In this document: positions 1 to 11,318 of the stretch, piece by piece
Position numbering within the stretch: position 1 is the first letter of the stretch
How the letters are laid out: every line of letters starts with the position of its first letter
Source: Arachis hypogaea
Taxonomy: Eukaryota > Streptophyta > Magnoliopsida > Fabales > Fabaceae
Reading direction: 5' to 3'
Assembly: GCF_003086295.3 (NCBI RefSeq)
Contig: NC_092044.1
Span: 71,972,528 to 72,036,527, forward strand
DNA: 64,000 nucleotides
Program-made: the position numbers and the translations under genes
The notes under the pieces: model-generated
Database searches by the model: none
Told to the model about the DNA's origin: nothing
What the model saw: only the letters and a program-made list of their open reading frames with translations

Positions 1-2
1 AC

Positions 3-1556
3 AAATTTAGATCCTATCTCATTGGATCTAAAGTCATTGTTTTCACTGATCATTCAGCTTTAAAATACTTACTTGCTAAACAAGAATCCAAACCAAGACT
101 TATTAGATGGGTTCTTTTGTTGCAGGAATTTGACATTGAAATCAAAGACAAGAAGGGTGTAGAGAACAAAGTGGCAGACCATTTATCAAGGATACCATGT
201 GAAGAAGGAAGCACACAAAGCACACATATAAATGAGTGTTTCCCTGATGAACAACTCATGGTAATTCACAAAGCACCATGGTTTGCGGACATAGCAAACT
301 TCAAGGCCACTGGGATTTTGCCGTTGGAATTTAACAAGCATCAAAGGAAGAAACTGGTAAATGATGCCAAATACTTCATCTGGGACGAACCATACTTGTT
401 CAAAAAATGTTCAGATGGCATACTCAGAAGGTGCATATCAGAGGAAGAAGGAAGGGAAGTCTTATGGGACTGCCATGGATCCCCTTATGGAGGACATTTT
501 GCAGGAGAAAGAACAGCAGCTAAGGTGTTGCAGTGTGGCTTCTATTGGCCCACTATCTTCAAAGATGCAAAGGAACTAGTGAAACGCTGTCATGAATGCC
601 AGAAAGCGGGAAACCTGCCAAGAAGAAATGAAATGCCACAACAATTCATTCTGGAACTTGAATTGTTTAATGTATGGGGAATAGATTTCATGGGACCCTT
701 TCCCACCTCATACTCAAATAATTACATTCTTGTGGCAGTAGATTATGTCTCCAAATGGGTTGAAGCAATAGCAACTCCAACCAATGATAACAAGGTAGTC
801 CTGAACTTCCTTAGAAAACAAATTTTTTGCCGTTTTGGGGTTCCAAGAGCAATCATCAGTGATGGAGGAAGCCACTTCTGCAACAAACCATTAGAGACAT
901 TGCTTCTGAAATATGGAGTCAAACACAAGGTAGCCACACCATACCATCCACAGACAAGTGGGCAAGCCGAAATATCTAACAGGGAACTCAAAAGAATCCT
1001 AGAAAAAACTGTAGGAACTTCAAGGAAGGATTGGTCGATGAAGCTAGATGAGGCCCTTTGGGCATATAGGACAGCTTTCAAAACACCAATTGGAATGTCT
1101 CCCTACCAACTAGTATATGGAAAAGCTTGCCATTTGCCACTGGAGTTGGAACACAAGGCATTCTGGGCCTTGAAACTCTTGAACTTAGACAGCAAAGCTG
1201 CTGGAGAAAGAAGGATGTTGCAAATTCAAGAGTTGGAAGAATTCAGAGCTGAAGCTTATGAGAATGCCAAAATTTACAAAGAAAGAGCAAAGAAGAAGCA
1301 TGACAGCGACATAGCCCCAAGGAAATTTGAAGAGGGACAAAAAGTATTGCTCTACAATTCTAGGCTGAAGCTATTCCCAGGGAAGCTAAAATCAAGGTGG
1401 TCTGGACCATTCCTTGTCACCAAGGTCTCCCAATATGGACAAGTAGAAATCATGGAAGAAAAGTCACAACGAACCTTCACTGTGAATGGTCAAAGACTCA
1501 AACATTACTTGGGAGATGTGGATGAAAAGGACAAGGTTAAATATCACCTCAACTGA
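3..1556 (+). CDS. gypsy pol polyprotein, RNase H end and integrase (family B, partial)
   Basis: The frame is open from base 3 and is cut by the window edge. It starts in the RNase H domain ([10 protein letters not shown], then the [12 protein letters not shown] and NKVADHLSR region). The integrase zinc-binding HHCC domain follows, ending in CHEC near 590. The integrase core has the complete DDE triad: Asp codon 684-686 in WGIDFMG, Asp 861-863 in SDGGSHF, and Glu 969-971 in GQAEIS. The two last residues are exactly 35 apart, as the D35E family requires. There is no chromodomain, and the C-terminal GPFLVTKV segment ends at TGA 1554-1556. The [10 protein letters not shown] and SKWVEA wording places it in the non-chromovirus (Athila/Tat-like) branch. 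It is only about 70% identical by eye to the homologue at 15114-17363, so it is a separate family. This segment has no frame break; the rest of the element is outside the window. Confidence 0.93.
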   Translation, partial: KFRSYLIGSKVIVFTDHSALKYLLAKQESKPRLIRWVLLLQEFDIEIKDKKGVENKVADHLSRIPCEEGSTQSTHINECFPDEQLMVIHKAPWFADIANFKATGILPLEFNKHQRKKLVNDAKYFIWDEPYLFKKCSDGILRRCISEEEGREVLWDCHGSPYGGHFAGERTAAKVLQCGFYWPTIFKDAKELVKRCHECQKAGNLPRRNEMPQQFILELELFNVWGIDFMGPFPTSYSNNYILVAVDYVSKWVEAIATPTNDNKVVLNFLRKQIFCRFGVPRAIISDGGSHFCNKPLETLLLKYGVKHKVATPYHPQTSGQAEISNRELKRILEKTVGTSRKDWSMKLDEALWAYRTAFKTPIGMSPYQLVYGKACHLPLELEHKAFWALKLLNLDSKAAGERRMLQIQELEEFRAEAYENAKIYKERAKKKHDSDIAPRKFEEGQKVLLYNSRLKLFPGKLKSRWSGPFLVTKVSQYGQVEIMEEKSQRTFTVNGQRLKHYLGDVDEKDKVKYHLN

Positions 1557-3167
1557 GGAAGACAACCGTCAAGCTAGTGACGTTAAAGAAGCGCTTGTTA
1601 GGAGGCAACCCAACCTGAGGTAATACTCATTTGCTTTTTCTTTTATTTGTTTCAATAAAAAGGTGAAGTACTTTCTGTGCATTGCAAGGAATTAAGTTTG
1701 GTGTTTCACACCAAACAATGAATTTGTGGATCAATAATTCAAAGGGGAATGTGTGACTCTAAGTTTGGTGTTCCACCATATAGATTACTTGAACACAACA
1801 ACCTTTGAATTATATGAAAGGAACAACCATTCTAAGCAATCACAAAAATGCTTAAAATCCTTAGCAGCAACTTCATTCCAAGAAGAATTCAAGGATTCAA
1901 AGAGCAGAGGAGTAAGTAGGAGACTAAGTTTGGTGTTCACACACCAACTTAAGACTCAGACACTTGCCCATATATAGTGAGCTAACCATTCAAGTGCTTG
2001 AGAAGCAAGCAACTTCATCACTCCTTGCAGGAAAGGAAACAAGGATCTTAGAAAGAACATGAATCAACAACTAGGAGAAGAAGGAGAAATCAAATTGTTT
2101 CCTGGCAACAAAGAGAAAACAAGAAATTTCACAAGGTGGTGTTGTTCCTTGACCTTTCTTTAAAAGGCAAACAAAAGCATGCTTGTTCTGGTTTAAACTG
2201 AAATTGTTGAATTTTTCTGAAATGTGAAGTTTTTAGTATGTTTGTTTGTTTATTGCTTTGAATAAAGAGAATGCCTAGATGTTTGGATATAACTCACCTT
2301 CTTAAACAAATGCTTGCCATGCTTGTTCTGTTTCCAAAAATTAAAGAAAAGTTTGAACAAAAGTAACTTGGCTCAATTAGTGACAAATTAAGTAGCATTA
2401 AGTGGTGGTATGCATGCTTGATTGTTTAGTTAGCTCACTGAAAATTGAGTGTAGAATTATCATTTTTTGTGTAGAAGTTGAATACTGTCTATGATCTTGA
2501 TGAATAAATGTCCTTGGCCATGAAAAAGAAAGAAAAAGAAGAAGAAAAGCCACTGAAAAGGGCAACCAAAAAGCAAAAGAATTAAGAAAATAAGCTAGGC
2601 ACCAATGGTTTGAACTTCTGAGACATATGCCTGTGGTGTTTATGTACTAGGATCTGCTTGGATGAATAGGTTCTGTGGAGTGTTTCAACACTTGGTAACT
2701 TGGGTTAACTAACTCGGGATTATCAACCAAAAGTCCATTATCCTAGCTACAAAACATTTAGTCACACAAAGAGGTGCTGGGCACCAATGTCTCAAGAAGA
2801 AATGTGAACTAAAATGCCTGTAGTGGAAATGTGTAATGCACTGATAAGAAAAAAAAATGCCAAAGGCTTGTGCAACACATGACACTGAGCAAACAAAGAG
2901 CAAAGAGCTCTAAGAAAAAGAAAAACAAAGAAACCAAAGACATAAGGATAACAAGAGGCCATAGCAGTGTGTGATGGATGCAATGAAAAAGTGATAATTC
3001 TACTTGATAAGTATGAAAAAGTGATGCTGCAACTTTCTGCATAAAACCCTTCTGATGAACTTCAAGTGCTTGCTAATGTAGCCAATGTAATTGCTTCCTG
3101 TTTCATACTTTCTTCTCAAATAACTCAGGACTTGCTTAGGGACAAGCAAGTATTAAGTTTGGTGTTG
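1557..3167 (+). other. 3' untranslated tail of family B element
   Basis: No coding frame is credible here. The stretch joins integrase to the LTR, as in non-chromovirus gypsy elements with long 3' tails, and I find no env-like ORF. The word TAAGTTTGGTGTT (or a one-base variant) recurs near 1693, 1759, 1923 and just before the LTR at about 3154. The last copy sits in the polypurine-tract position, after GGGACAAGCAAG. The tail aligns by eye, with moderate divergence, to 17364-18939 of the family A element. Confidence 0.7.
1591..1614 (+). other. conserved post-pol stem-loop of family B
   Basis: GCGCTTGTTAGGAGGCAACC, continuing CCAAC, lies 35 bases after the integrase stop. The family A element has the same block at 17403-17426, where GTTGGG and CCCAAC pair perfectly around AGGCAA. 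Here one stem base is changed. Conservation between two diverged elements outside coding sequence suggests an RNA function, but this is inference. Confidence 0.5.
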
Positions 3168-3611
3168 TGATGCCAAGGCATCTTAGGCTAGTTTCACTAG
3201 CATTTTTCTTTTAGTTTTAGGGTTTAGGGTTCAAGAATTGATTTCTTCCCAACTCCAAGAGCAAGCAACAGAGGCATGATTCAACCCAATTCCATCAAGG
3301 CTGATGCCAAGGCATCTTAGGCTAGTTTCACTAGCATTTTTCTTTTAGTTTTAGTTGTTTTATACATTTTCTTGAGCTTAAAGTAACCAAGAATGGTTAA
3401 TTGAACAACAAAGCAATGAACCATCCAAACATTATGATTTTGATGCAATTTTCATGAGTTTTTAGTGATATTACTTGAATACTATGAATGGATGAATTCT
3501 CATGAAATCTTGCAAGACTTTGATGCAATTGTTTGGATGATTTCAGGGAAGAAGAGGCTAGGCAAGGAAGCAACAAGAATCAATAAAGGAAGCTTGATTA
3601 TTAAATGGAAC

Positions 3612-4800
3612 GTTTAAGCTCCAGTTTAAGGTTAAACTGGAGCTTAAACGCCAAATTCATAAGTAGAAAGGAAATGCTGTAACTGGCGTTTAACCTCCAG
3701 TTTGACCTCAAACTGGAAGTTAAACGCCAGGATGAAAAATGGCACTAATGAGCATTCCACGTTTAACCTCCAGTTTGACCTCAAACTGGAGGTTAAACGC
3801 CAGAATAATGAATTGAACTAAGGGAGGCACAAAAGCATTTCCACGTTTAACCTCCAGTTTGACCTCAAACTAGAGGTTAAACGTGTTCGACACTTCATTT
3901 CTCACCAAGAAGCATTCCACGTTTAACCTCCAGTTTGACCTCAAACTGGAGGTTAAACGCCAGAAGCTAGATAAGCACCAGGAGAGTTCCACGTTTAACC
4001 TCCAGTTTGACCTCAAACTGGAGGTTAAACGTGTTCGATGGTCATTCTCCTCCAGGGTGTGATTTTCATTTCCAAGTTTAACCTCCAGTTTGACCTCAAA
4101 CTGGAGGTTAAACGTGTTATATGGGACAGTTTGACCATGCCTTCTTCAAACATAAATAACTTGAGCTACAAAACTCCAAATGAGGTGATTCAAAATGCAT
4201 TGGAAAGAAGACATCTAGAGCTTTCCAAGCATATATGGCATGCATGGTGGATACTAAAAATTGAGGGCGAAAACAGCCCCGTAATGTGCATAGAAGAGAA
4301 TACCAACATGCAATCAGGCCAGCTGACCTCTTCACCTTCCATGGAGTATAACTCGAGTTGTAGAACTCCAATTGAGGTGCTTCCAGTTGCATTGGAAAGT
4401 AGACATCCATAGCTTTCCAACGAGGTATAATAGTCCATATTTGGCATCAAATTGGCAAGGTTGACAAGAGGACAAAGTGACGACTCAATGAAAGGGAAGT
4501 GTTTCCACGTTTAACCTCCAGTTTGACCTCAAACTGGAGGTTAAACGTGTTCGATGGTTTTCCTTCCTCCAGGGTGTTTTCTTCATTCCACGTTTAACCT
4601 CCAGTTTGACCTCAAACTGGAGGTTAAACGTGTTCGATCCTAATTCCCTCCAGAGCTTGCTTTCTTCATTTCCAAGTTTAACCTCCAGTTTGACCTCAAA
4701 CTGGAGGTTAAACGTGTTCGATATATTCACTCTCCTGGGTTGCTTTCTTCCAATTCCACGTTTAAGTTTTAGTTTGACCTTAAACTAAAACTTAAACTTC
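3612..4800. repeat. array of 11 long hairpins inside solo LTR
   Basis: The core unit has two perfectly complementary 21-nt arms (CACGTTTAACCTCCAGTTTGA and its reverse complement) separated by only CC. Units start near 3612, 3685, 3759, 3842, 3918, 3990, 4073, 4505, 4588, 4672 and 4757, about 72-85 bp apart, with unrelated spacers. The flanks alternate between a GGCGTTT/AAACGCC and a CACGTTT/AAACGTG form. The first and last units are diverged but still self-complementary, meaning compensatory change on both arms. Confidence 0.85.
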
Positions 4801-5134
4801 AACTCAAACACCACCAATTGAAAAGGTTTCTGGGCCAATTTTATTGAAGTTTAAGTTAGCAATTGAGCACAAATATTAACTTAAACTTATTATGGCATGA
4901 AACCCAATTGAATATCATGGCTTATGGGAATTGGGCCTGAAGAATTGATGAGTCTGGAACTTCAAATTGTTGAGTCTTGTGTCATTAATTGTTTATCACT
5001 TAGTTTGCTCAATGAATGTTGCAGAATTGTATCACAGCCTCATCAGGATTTTGGACCATAAGCCTAAAGCAAAAGGGAATCAAGGAAAGGCCTCAAAGCC
5101 CAAGAAACACAACAGAAGCTCAATTTAGAAAGTG

Positions 5135-5143
5135 TATAAATAG
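5135..5143 (+). promoter_or_regulatory. TATA box of family B solo LTR
   Basis: TATAAATAG in the context GAAAGTGTATAAATAGGA. It matches in position and context the boxes at 6155 and 19942 in family A LTRs, and lies downstream of the hairpin array as expected for the U3/R border. Confidence 0.6.
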
Positions 5144-6154
5144 GATAGAATTGAAGTTAGTTAGGACTTTTTTAATTTTTTGACACCTTTGGACACTTTA
5201 GAATTTTCATACTGTAATTGAATTCTGAGCTATGACTCACTAAACCCCTTTCATTGGGTTAGGGAGCTCTATTGTAATTCAATGAATCAATAATAGTTTT
5301 ATCTTCTTCTTCAATCTTTTCTCTTGAATTTTGTTAGAAAGCTTCTCGATCTAATTCCATTGGGTAGTTGTCTTGGGAAAGAAATTACCCATAATTGGAA
5401 TCCTTCGGAACCTTGGGAAAGGAATGATGGATTCATGCTAGAGAAGCTTCCTCACAGTGAATTGGATTGGGGTTTGGATGGATATTGTGACATGTAATCC
5501 TACCAAATTTTGGTCCATGAAGCTGTGTGGTATAATCAGTGATCAAGCTTCATCTCTTCTTATGAACATTTAAACCAAGGGATTGGGAATTTGTTTGTTT
5601 TTAGAGAGAATTGGTGAGCCAAGGGATTGGGATCCAATCATATAAGATTGCCAAGCAAAATTTAATGAATGCATTGGTTGAGGAAGAGATAAAATGTTTT
5701 GATTCGGAGATCTCAATATCTCCTAACACCCAATGAACTCCCATCTCTCTGATCTATCCCTTTCTATTTACCTTCTGCAATTTCAATTCATGCAACCACC
5801 CCCATCCCTTTTAATTTCAGCAATTTAACTTCTCGCACTTTAATTCTCGCAATTTAAGATTCAGTCATTTCAATTCCTTGCAATTTACATTTCCCGCCAA
5901 TTTACTTTATGCAATTCACACCCAATTCTTGATTCCGCTCAACTAATCAAACTTCTAATTCGAATTGCTCATTCAACCAATCCTTGTGGGATTCGACCTC
6001 ACTCTATTGTGAGTTTTTACTTGACGATAACCGGTGCACTTGCCGGAAGGAATTTTGCCGTTCGTGCAATTTCCCTTAATCGTAGCTATACCCAGTTATA
6101 GCGCACCAAAGGCCAAGGCCCAAATGAAGGCTTAATGATCATTTGAAGAAAGTG

Positions 6155-6163
6155 TATAAATAG
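6155..6163 (+). promoter_or_regulatory. TATA box of family A LTR
   Basis: TATAAATAG within AAAGTGTATAAATAGCTTAG, identical to 19942-19950 in the other family A LTR. About 890 bp remain between it and the LTR end at 7052. Confidence 0.6.
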
Positions 6164-7052
6164 CTTAGGATTTGAAGTTTTTGGGGAGCTTTTCTTTTTG
6201 GAGCTTTCTTCTTAGAATTTTTAGAGAGCTTTTCTTTTAGAATTTTCATAGTGCTTACGGAGGAGAGCTTACTTTGCATTTTAGAGAGTTTCTGGGAGGA
6301 GAATTGAATTCTCTTCCTCTGGGTTTTATTGTTTTCTTTTCTACAAAGCTTTACTTGAGTCTTGGGTGTTGAGAATTGAGGAAATTCTGTCTCAATCTCA
6401 CCTTGAGATCTCTCTCTGTTTTGAGCTACTGCACGTTTGAGAAATTGATATTTGAATTCCTTTATTCCACTGCTTGATCTTCAATTCTCTTGCAATTGTT
6501 TTCAGAACTTGGATCTAGGAAGGCATTGAGATCTAGACTTAGTTATCTAGTCTCTTGAGTCCTGAGATCTGGAATTTTCATTTTAAATTTCCTTGTTTAA
6601 TCGCTACACCAAGCTGATTTTCATTTTCGTTTAAGATCTGGTTTAATTGAATCCATCTTCTACTCTTCCGTTTGTTGAATTTTACTTTCCTTGGTTAATT
6701 TCTGCAATCCCATATCCCTAACCCATTTAAGTTTCTGCAATTTATATTTCTTGCAATTTAAGTTTCTGCAGTTTACATTACTTGCACTTTAAGATTCAGT
6801 TCTTTTTCTTTTTTTGTTCCCTTTAATTTCCTGCGAATCACCCACTCCCTTTTACATTCTCTGTAATTTAATTTCTGTCAACACAATTTCACACAACCAA
6901 CACTTGTTTGCTTGACTAAATCAACCACTAAACTAAAGTTGCTCAATCCTTCAATCCTTGTGGGATCGACCTCACTCCCGTGAGTTTTATTACTTGATGC
7001 GACCCGGTGCACTTGCCGGTGAGTTTTGTGTCGGATCTTTTTCCGCACATCA

Positions 7053-8658
7053 CATCTTCATCCTCTTCTGAGGAGGAATAGTTTTCAGAGCTCATGAATG
7101 GCAGAAGGAGATTTAGTAGAATCTCTATGGTCTCTATATGAGCCTCAGATTCTTTTAGGTCCTCAATGGAGAACACCTTCTTGTTTGAGAGACGTCCCAG
7201 GAGGTCTTTCTCACTAGGATTTTCATCCTTCTCCTCCCTTGTGCATTTGGCCATATTGATTACTTCAATGGCCTTGCAATCTCCTTTTGGATTCTCTTCT
7301 ATATTGCTTGGGAGAATACTGGGAGGAGTTTCAATGACTTTCTTACTCAGCTAGCCCACTTGTGCCTCCAGATTTCTAATGGAGGACCTTATTTCACTCA
7401 TGAAACTTAAAGTGGCTTTTGACAGATCAGAGACTAAGTTTGCTAAATTAGAGGGGCTCTGTTCAGAATTTTCTGTCTGTTGCTGAGAAGATGATGGAAA
7501 AGGCTTGTTATTACTGAGCCTATTTCTTCCACCATTGTTAAAGCCTTGTTGAGGCTTTTGTTGATCCTTCCATGAGAAATTTGGATGATTTCTCCATGAT
7601 GAGTTATAGGTGTTTCCATAAGGTTCACCCATGTAATTAACCTCTACCATTGCAGGGTTCTCAGGATCATAAGCTTCTTCAGAAGCTGCCTCTTTAGTAC
7701 TGTTGGATGCATTTTGCCATCCATTCAGACTTTGAGAGATTATGTTGACTTGCTGAGTCAACACTTTGTTCTGAGCCAATATGGCATTCAGAGTATTAAT
7801 TTCAAGAACTCCCTTCCTCTGAGGCGTCCCACTATTCACGGAATTCCTCTCAGAAGTGTACATGAATTGGTTATTTGCAACCATGTCAATAAGTTCTTGA
7901 GCCTCTTCAGGCGTTTTCTTTAGGTGAATAGATCCACCTGCAGAATGGTCCAATGACATCTTGGAAAATTCAGATAGACCATAATAGAATATATCTAATA
8001 TGGTCCATTCTGAAAACATGTCAGAAGGACACTTTTTGGTCATCTGCTTGTATCTTTCCCAAGCTTCATAGAGGGATTCACCATCTTTTTGCTTGAAGGT
8101 CTGAACATCCACTCTAAGCTTGCTCGGCTTTTGAGGAGGAAAGAATTTATCCAAGAAGGCCGTGACAAGCTTATCCCAAGAGTCCAGGCTATCTTTAGGT
8201 TGTGAGTCCAACCATGTTCTAGCTCTGTCTCTTACAACAAAAGGGAAAAGCATGAGCCTGTAGACTTCAGGATCTACTCCATTCGTCTTAACAGTCTCAC
8301 AAATCTGCAAGAACCCAGTTAAAAACTGGTAAGGATCTTCAGATGGAAGTCCATGAAACTTGCAGTTCTGTTGCATTAAAGCAACTAATTGAGGTTTCAG
8401 CTCAAAATTGTTTGTTCCAATGGCTGGAATGGAGATGCTTCTTCCATCAAATTTGGACGTTGTTTTTGTGAAATCACCAAGCATTCTCCTTGCATTATTG
8501 TTGTTGGGTTCGGCTGCCATCTCCTTCTCTTGTTCAAAAGTTTCAAAATGGTTGCCTCTGGATTGTTGTAATTTAGCTTCTCTTAGTTTCCTCTTCAGAG
8601 TCCTTTCAGGTTCTGGATCAGCTTCAACAAGAATGCCTTTTTCCTTGTTCCTGCTCAT
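7053..8658 (-). pseudogene. gag of family C, copy 1 (nonsense, truncated)
   Basis: The ATG at 8656-8658 begins MSRNKEKGILVEADPEPERT. The retrotransposon gag core runs through NNFELKPQLVALMQQN, WLDSQPKDSLDSWDKL, FFPPQKPSKLR and GESLYEAWERYKQM, then LDHSAGGS. It is homologous to the family A gag at 11848. A Gln/Asn-rich tail follows, and I see no CCHC knuckle. The frame stops at TAG near 7351 in the coiled-coil-like IRNLEAQVGQLSK motif, where copy 2 has CAG. Beyond the stop the homology runs on to 7053 (acidic SSSEEDED tail), so the stop is a mutation. The protein would form the particle. Confidence 0.85.
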
Positions 8659-10211
8659 ATAGGGAAGAAGAGAACAAGAAAAGAAAGAGGAATCCTCTAT
8701 GTCACAGTATAGAGATTCCTTTATGTTAGTAGAATAAGAAGAAGAGGGAAGAAGAGTGAAGAAGAATGGGTGAGGAGAGAGGTAGTGATTTGAGATGAAG
8801 AGAGGTGAAGAGAAGTGTTAATAAATAAATAAATAGAAAAGGAGGAGAGATAGAAAATTTCAAAAATAATTTTGAAAAAGTAGTTAGTGAATTTCGAAAA
8901 TTAAAGATAAGATATAATTAAAATTAAAATTTAAAACAATCAGTTAATTTAAAAAAGAATTTTGAAAAAGGGATGAGATCTTTTCGAAAATTAGAGAGGA
9001 AAAAGTAGTTAGGTGTTTTTGAAAAAGATAAGAAACAAACAAAAAGTCAAATAGTTAGTTGAAAAAGATATTAAAGTCAAATTTGAAAAGATAAGAAGAT
9101 AAGAAGTTGGATAAGATATTTTGAAATCAAATTTTTGAAAAAGATAAAATTTTGAAAAAGATATGATAAGAGATAAGATAAAAAGATATGATAAAAAGAT
9201 AAGATTTTTAAGAAAAAGATATTTTGAAAAAGATTTAATTTTCAAAATTAAAATTGATTACTTGACTAACAAGAAACTAAAAGATAAGATTATAGAATTT
9301 AAGGATTGAACCTTTCTTAACAAGAAAGTAACAAACTTCAAATTTTTGAATCAATCACATTAATTGTTAGTAAAAATTCAAATTTTTTTTTAAAAGATAA
9401 GAAAAAGATTTTGAAAATAAATTTTTAAAATTTTGAAAATTATAAAAAAATGAAAAAGATATGATTTTTGAAAAAGATTTTGAAAAGATAAGATTTTTTA
9501 AAATTGAAAATTTGACTTGACTTATAAGAAACAACTAATTTTTAAAAATTTTTGACCAAGTCAACTCAAAATTTTGAAAATTTGGAGGGAAATAAGGAAA
9601 ATATATATTTTTTTATTTTTGAATTTTTAATGAGGAGAGAGAAAAACACAAACATGACCCAAAACATAAAAATTTTGGATCAAAACACAAGATGCATGCA
9701 AGAACACTATGAATGTCAAGATGAACACCAAGAACACTTTGAAGGTCATGATGAACATCAAGAACATAATTTTGAAAAATTTTTTATGCAAAGAAAACAT
9801 GCAAGACACCAAACTTAGAAATCTTTAATGCATTGATTCTAACAAACAAAAAATGCATATGAAAAAAACAAAAGAAGCAAAATAAGAAAACATCAAGATC
9901 AAACAAGAAGACTTACCAAGAACAACTTGAAGATCATAAAGAATACCATGAATGCATGAATTTTTGAAAAATGCATAATAATTCTTTTAAAACATGCAAT
10001 TGACACCAAACTTAAAAATTGACTCAAGACTCAAACAAGAAACACAAAATATTTTTGGTTTTTTATGATTTTATGATTTTTTTGGTATTTTCTTTATTTA
10101 TTTTCGAAAAAAAGGAAAAAAAAAATTTTGAAAAATTTTTGAAAACAAAACAAAAAGAAAATTACCTAATCTGAGCAACAAGATGAACCGTTAGTTGCCA
10201 TACTCGAACAA
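8659..10211 (-). other. A-rich untranslated leader of family C element, copy 1
   Basis: Between primer site and gag. From 8860 to 9560 the plus strand is low-complexity, dominated by GAAAAAGATAAGAT-like words. The only ORFs are short and compositional. Antisense copies of TAAGTTTGGTGT sit near 9810 and 10003. I see no gene. Confidence 0.7.
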
Positions 10212-10229
10212 TCCCCGGCAACGGCGCCA
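10212..10229 (-). other. primer binding site, tRNA-Asp type
   Basis: The minus strand reads TGGCGCCGTTGCCGGGGA, complementary to the 3' end of plant tRNA-Asp as I know it. It lies six bases inside the LTR edge at 10236. It is identical to the site at 11660 and differs by one base from 23972. Confidence 0.85.
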
Positions 10230-10235
10230 AAAACT

Positions 10236-11318
10236 TGGTGGACGAAATTGTGATTTGTACTCCTTGTACTTGTATGAAATTTAATTCGAGATAATAGCTC
10301 TTTACTATGTGTGGTCACAACTCCGTTCAACTAACCAGCAAGTGTACTGGGTCGTCCAAGTAATAAAGCTTACGTGAGTAAGGGTCGATCCTACAGAGAT
10401 TGTTGGTATGAAGCAAGCTATGGTCATCTTATAAATCTCAGTCAGGCGGGTTATAATTGATTATGGATTTTCGAATAATAATAAATAATAAGCAGGAAAT
10501 AAAGATAAATAATATAGGATAGAAATACTTATGTAAATTAATGGTGAGAATTTCAGATAAGCGTATGGAGATACTGTGCCCTTTCTTTTGCTACTTTCCT
10601 ACTTCTTCCTTCAATCCTTCTTACTCCTTTCCATGGCAAGCTGTATGTAGGGCATCACCGTTGTCAATGGCTACATCCCATCCTCTCAGTGAAAAAGGTC
10701 CAAATGCTCTGTCACAGCACGGCTAATCATCTGTCGGTTCTCAATCAGGTTGGAATAGAATCCCTTGATTCTTTTGCGTCTATCACTAACGTCCAGCCTT
10801 CAGGAGTTTGAAGCTCGTCATAGTCATTCAATTCTGGAATCCTACTCGGAATACCACAGACAAGGTTAGACCTTCCGGATTCCCATGAATGCCGCCATCA
10901 ATTCTAGCTTATACCACGAAGATTCTGATTAAGGAATCTAAGAGATATGCGCCCGGCCTAAGGTAGAATGGAAGTGGTTGTCAATCACGTGCGTTCATAG
11001 GTAATAATGATGATGAGTGTCACGGATCATCACATTCATCAAGTTGAAGTGCAACGAATATCTTAGAATAGGAATAATGAGAATTGAATAGAAACAATAG
11101 TAATTGCATTAAAACTTGAGGTACAGCAGAGCTCCACACCCTTAATCTATGGTGTGTAGAAACTCCACCGTTAAAAATACATAAGTGAAAGGTTCAGGCA
11201 TGGCCGAATGGCCAGCCCCCTAAAACGTGATCAATAGTCTCCTCAGATGAAGAATAAAATAAAATTGAGACCAAAGATGTCTAATACAATAGTAAATTAT
11301 CCTATTTATACTAGACTA
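10236..11318 (-). mobile_element. 5' LTR of family C, truncated at the U3 side
   Basis: It aligns with 23996-25073 and then stops. It contains the CCCAGTACACTTGCTGG region, the palindrome TGGCCGAATGGCCA near 11204, and the TATA box at 11302-11310. The break lies only eight bases upstream of the TATA box, so R-U5 remains but essentially all of U3 is gone, including the hairpin module seen near 25260 in copy 2. Confidence 0.85.
11302..11310 (-). promoter_or_regulatory. TATA box of family C LTR, copy 1
   Basis: The minus strand reads TATAAATAG; the plus strand has CTATTTATA. The same box is at 25056-25064 and 62998-63006, and on the plus strand at 51238-51246. Here it is left almost at the recombination junction. 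Confidence 0.55.

Larger units (their letters stand above)
3302..6108 (+). mobile_element. solo LTR, family B, with 5-bp target duplication
   Basis: It starts TGATGCCAAGG, ends TAGCGCACCA, and is 2807 bp long. It is flanked by AAGGC at 3297-3301 and AAGGC at 6109-6113, and it interrupts a family A LTR whose uninterrupted form is seen near 19885. No primer site, gag or pol is attached, so it is a solo LTR left by LTR-LTR recombination. Inside are an array of 11 long hairpins (3612-4800), a shared GGAAAG...CTTTCC module, and a TATA box at 5135. Its first 53 bases are identical to those at 3168, which ties it to the element whose integrase opens the window. Confidence 0.85.
3168..7052 (+). mobile_element. 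chimeric family A-type 3' LTR with a nested solo LTR
   Basis: It starts TGATGCCAAGG immediately after AAGTTTGGTGTTG and ends GCACATCA, giving TGATG/CATCA terminal inverted repeats. Bases 3168-3220 equal the first 53 bases of the nested solo LTR (family B). Then come two TTTAGGG units and, from about 3232, family A LTR sequence matching 19833 onward. Bases 6109-7052 resume the family A LTR, including the TATA box and the CCGGTGCACTTGCCGG end region, nearly identical to 19892-20841. The roughly 830-bp hairpin-rich part of the family A LTR is missing. Without the nested 2.8 kb the LTR would be about 1.08 kb, against 1.9 kb for 18940-20841. Confidence 0.75.
7053..11318 (-). mobile_element. family C gypsy element fragment, copy 1
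   Basis: Read on the minus strand this is a partial LTR (11318-10236), tRNA-Asp primer site, about 1.55 kb A-rich leader, and gag, cut off within gag at 7053. The left edge abuts the end of a family A LTR (CATCA, then CATCTTCATCC). The right edge joins the inside of another family A LTR with a shared CTA at 11316-11318. It is a near-identical duplicate of 20842-25073, and copy 2 shows the uncut LTR. Each copy has private mutations, so neither is a fresh duplicate. Confidence 0.85.

Noticed and set aside
743..1081. Minus-strand ORF of 112 codons opposite integrase
   Set aside because: Shadow of the integrase frame on the other strand.
4038..4412. 124-codon plus-strand ORF and overlapping minus-strand ORFs in the solo LTR
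   Set aside because: They lie in hairpin and shared LTR module sequence; no motif, and the frame is not kept in the related LTRs.
3612..4800. Regular 45-bp repeats with unrelated spacers, resembling a CRISPR array
   Set aside because: Plant LTR context, units are palindromes along their whole length, spacing is irregular, and no cas genes exist.
9552..9818. Plus-strand ORFs with repeated HEQEH-like residues, present in both family C leaders (also 23387-23575)
   Set aside because: Low-complexity AT-rich leader on the antisense strand; conserved only because the segment was duplicated.
11204..11217. GGCATGGCCGAATGGCCA region looks like part of a tRNA
   Set aside because: No acceptor stem or T-arm can be built around it; it is a palindrome within the family C LTR, also at about 51331.
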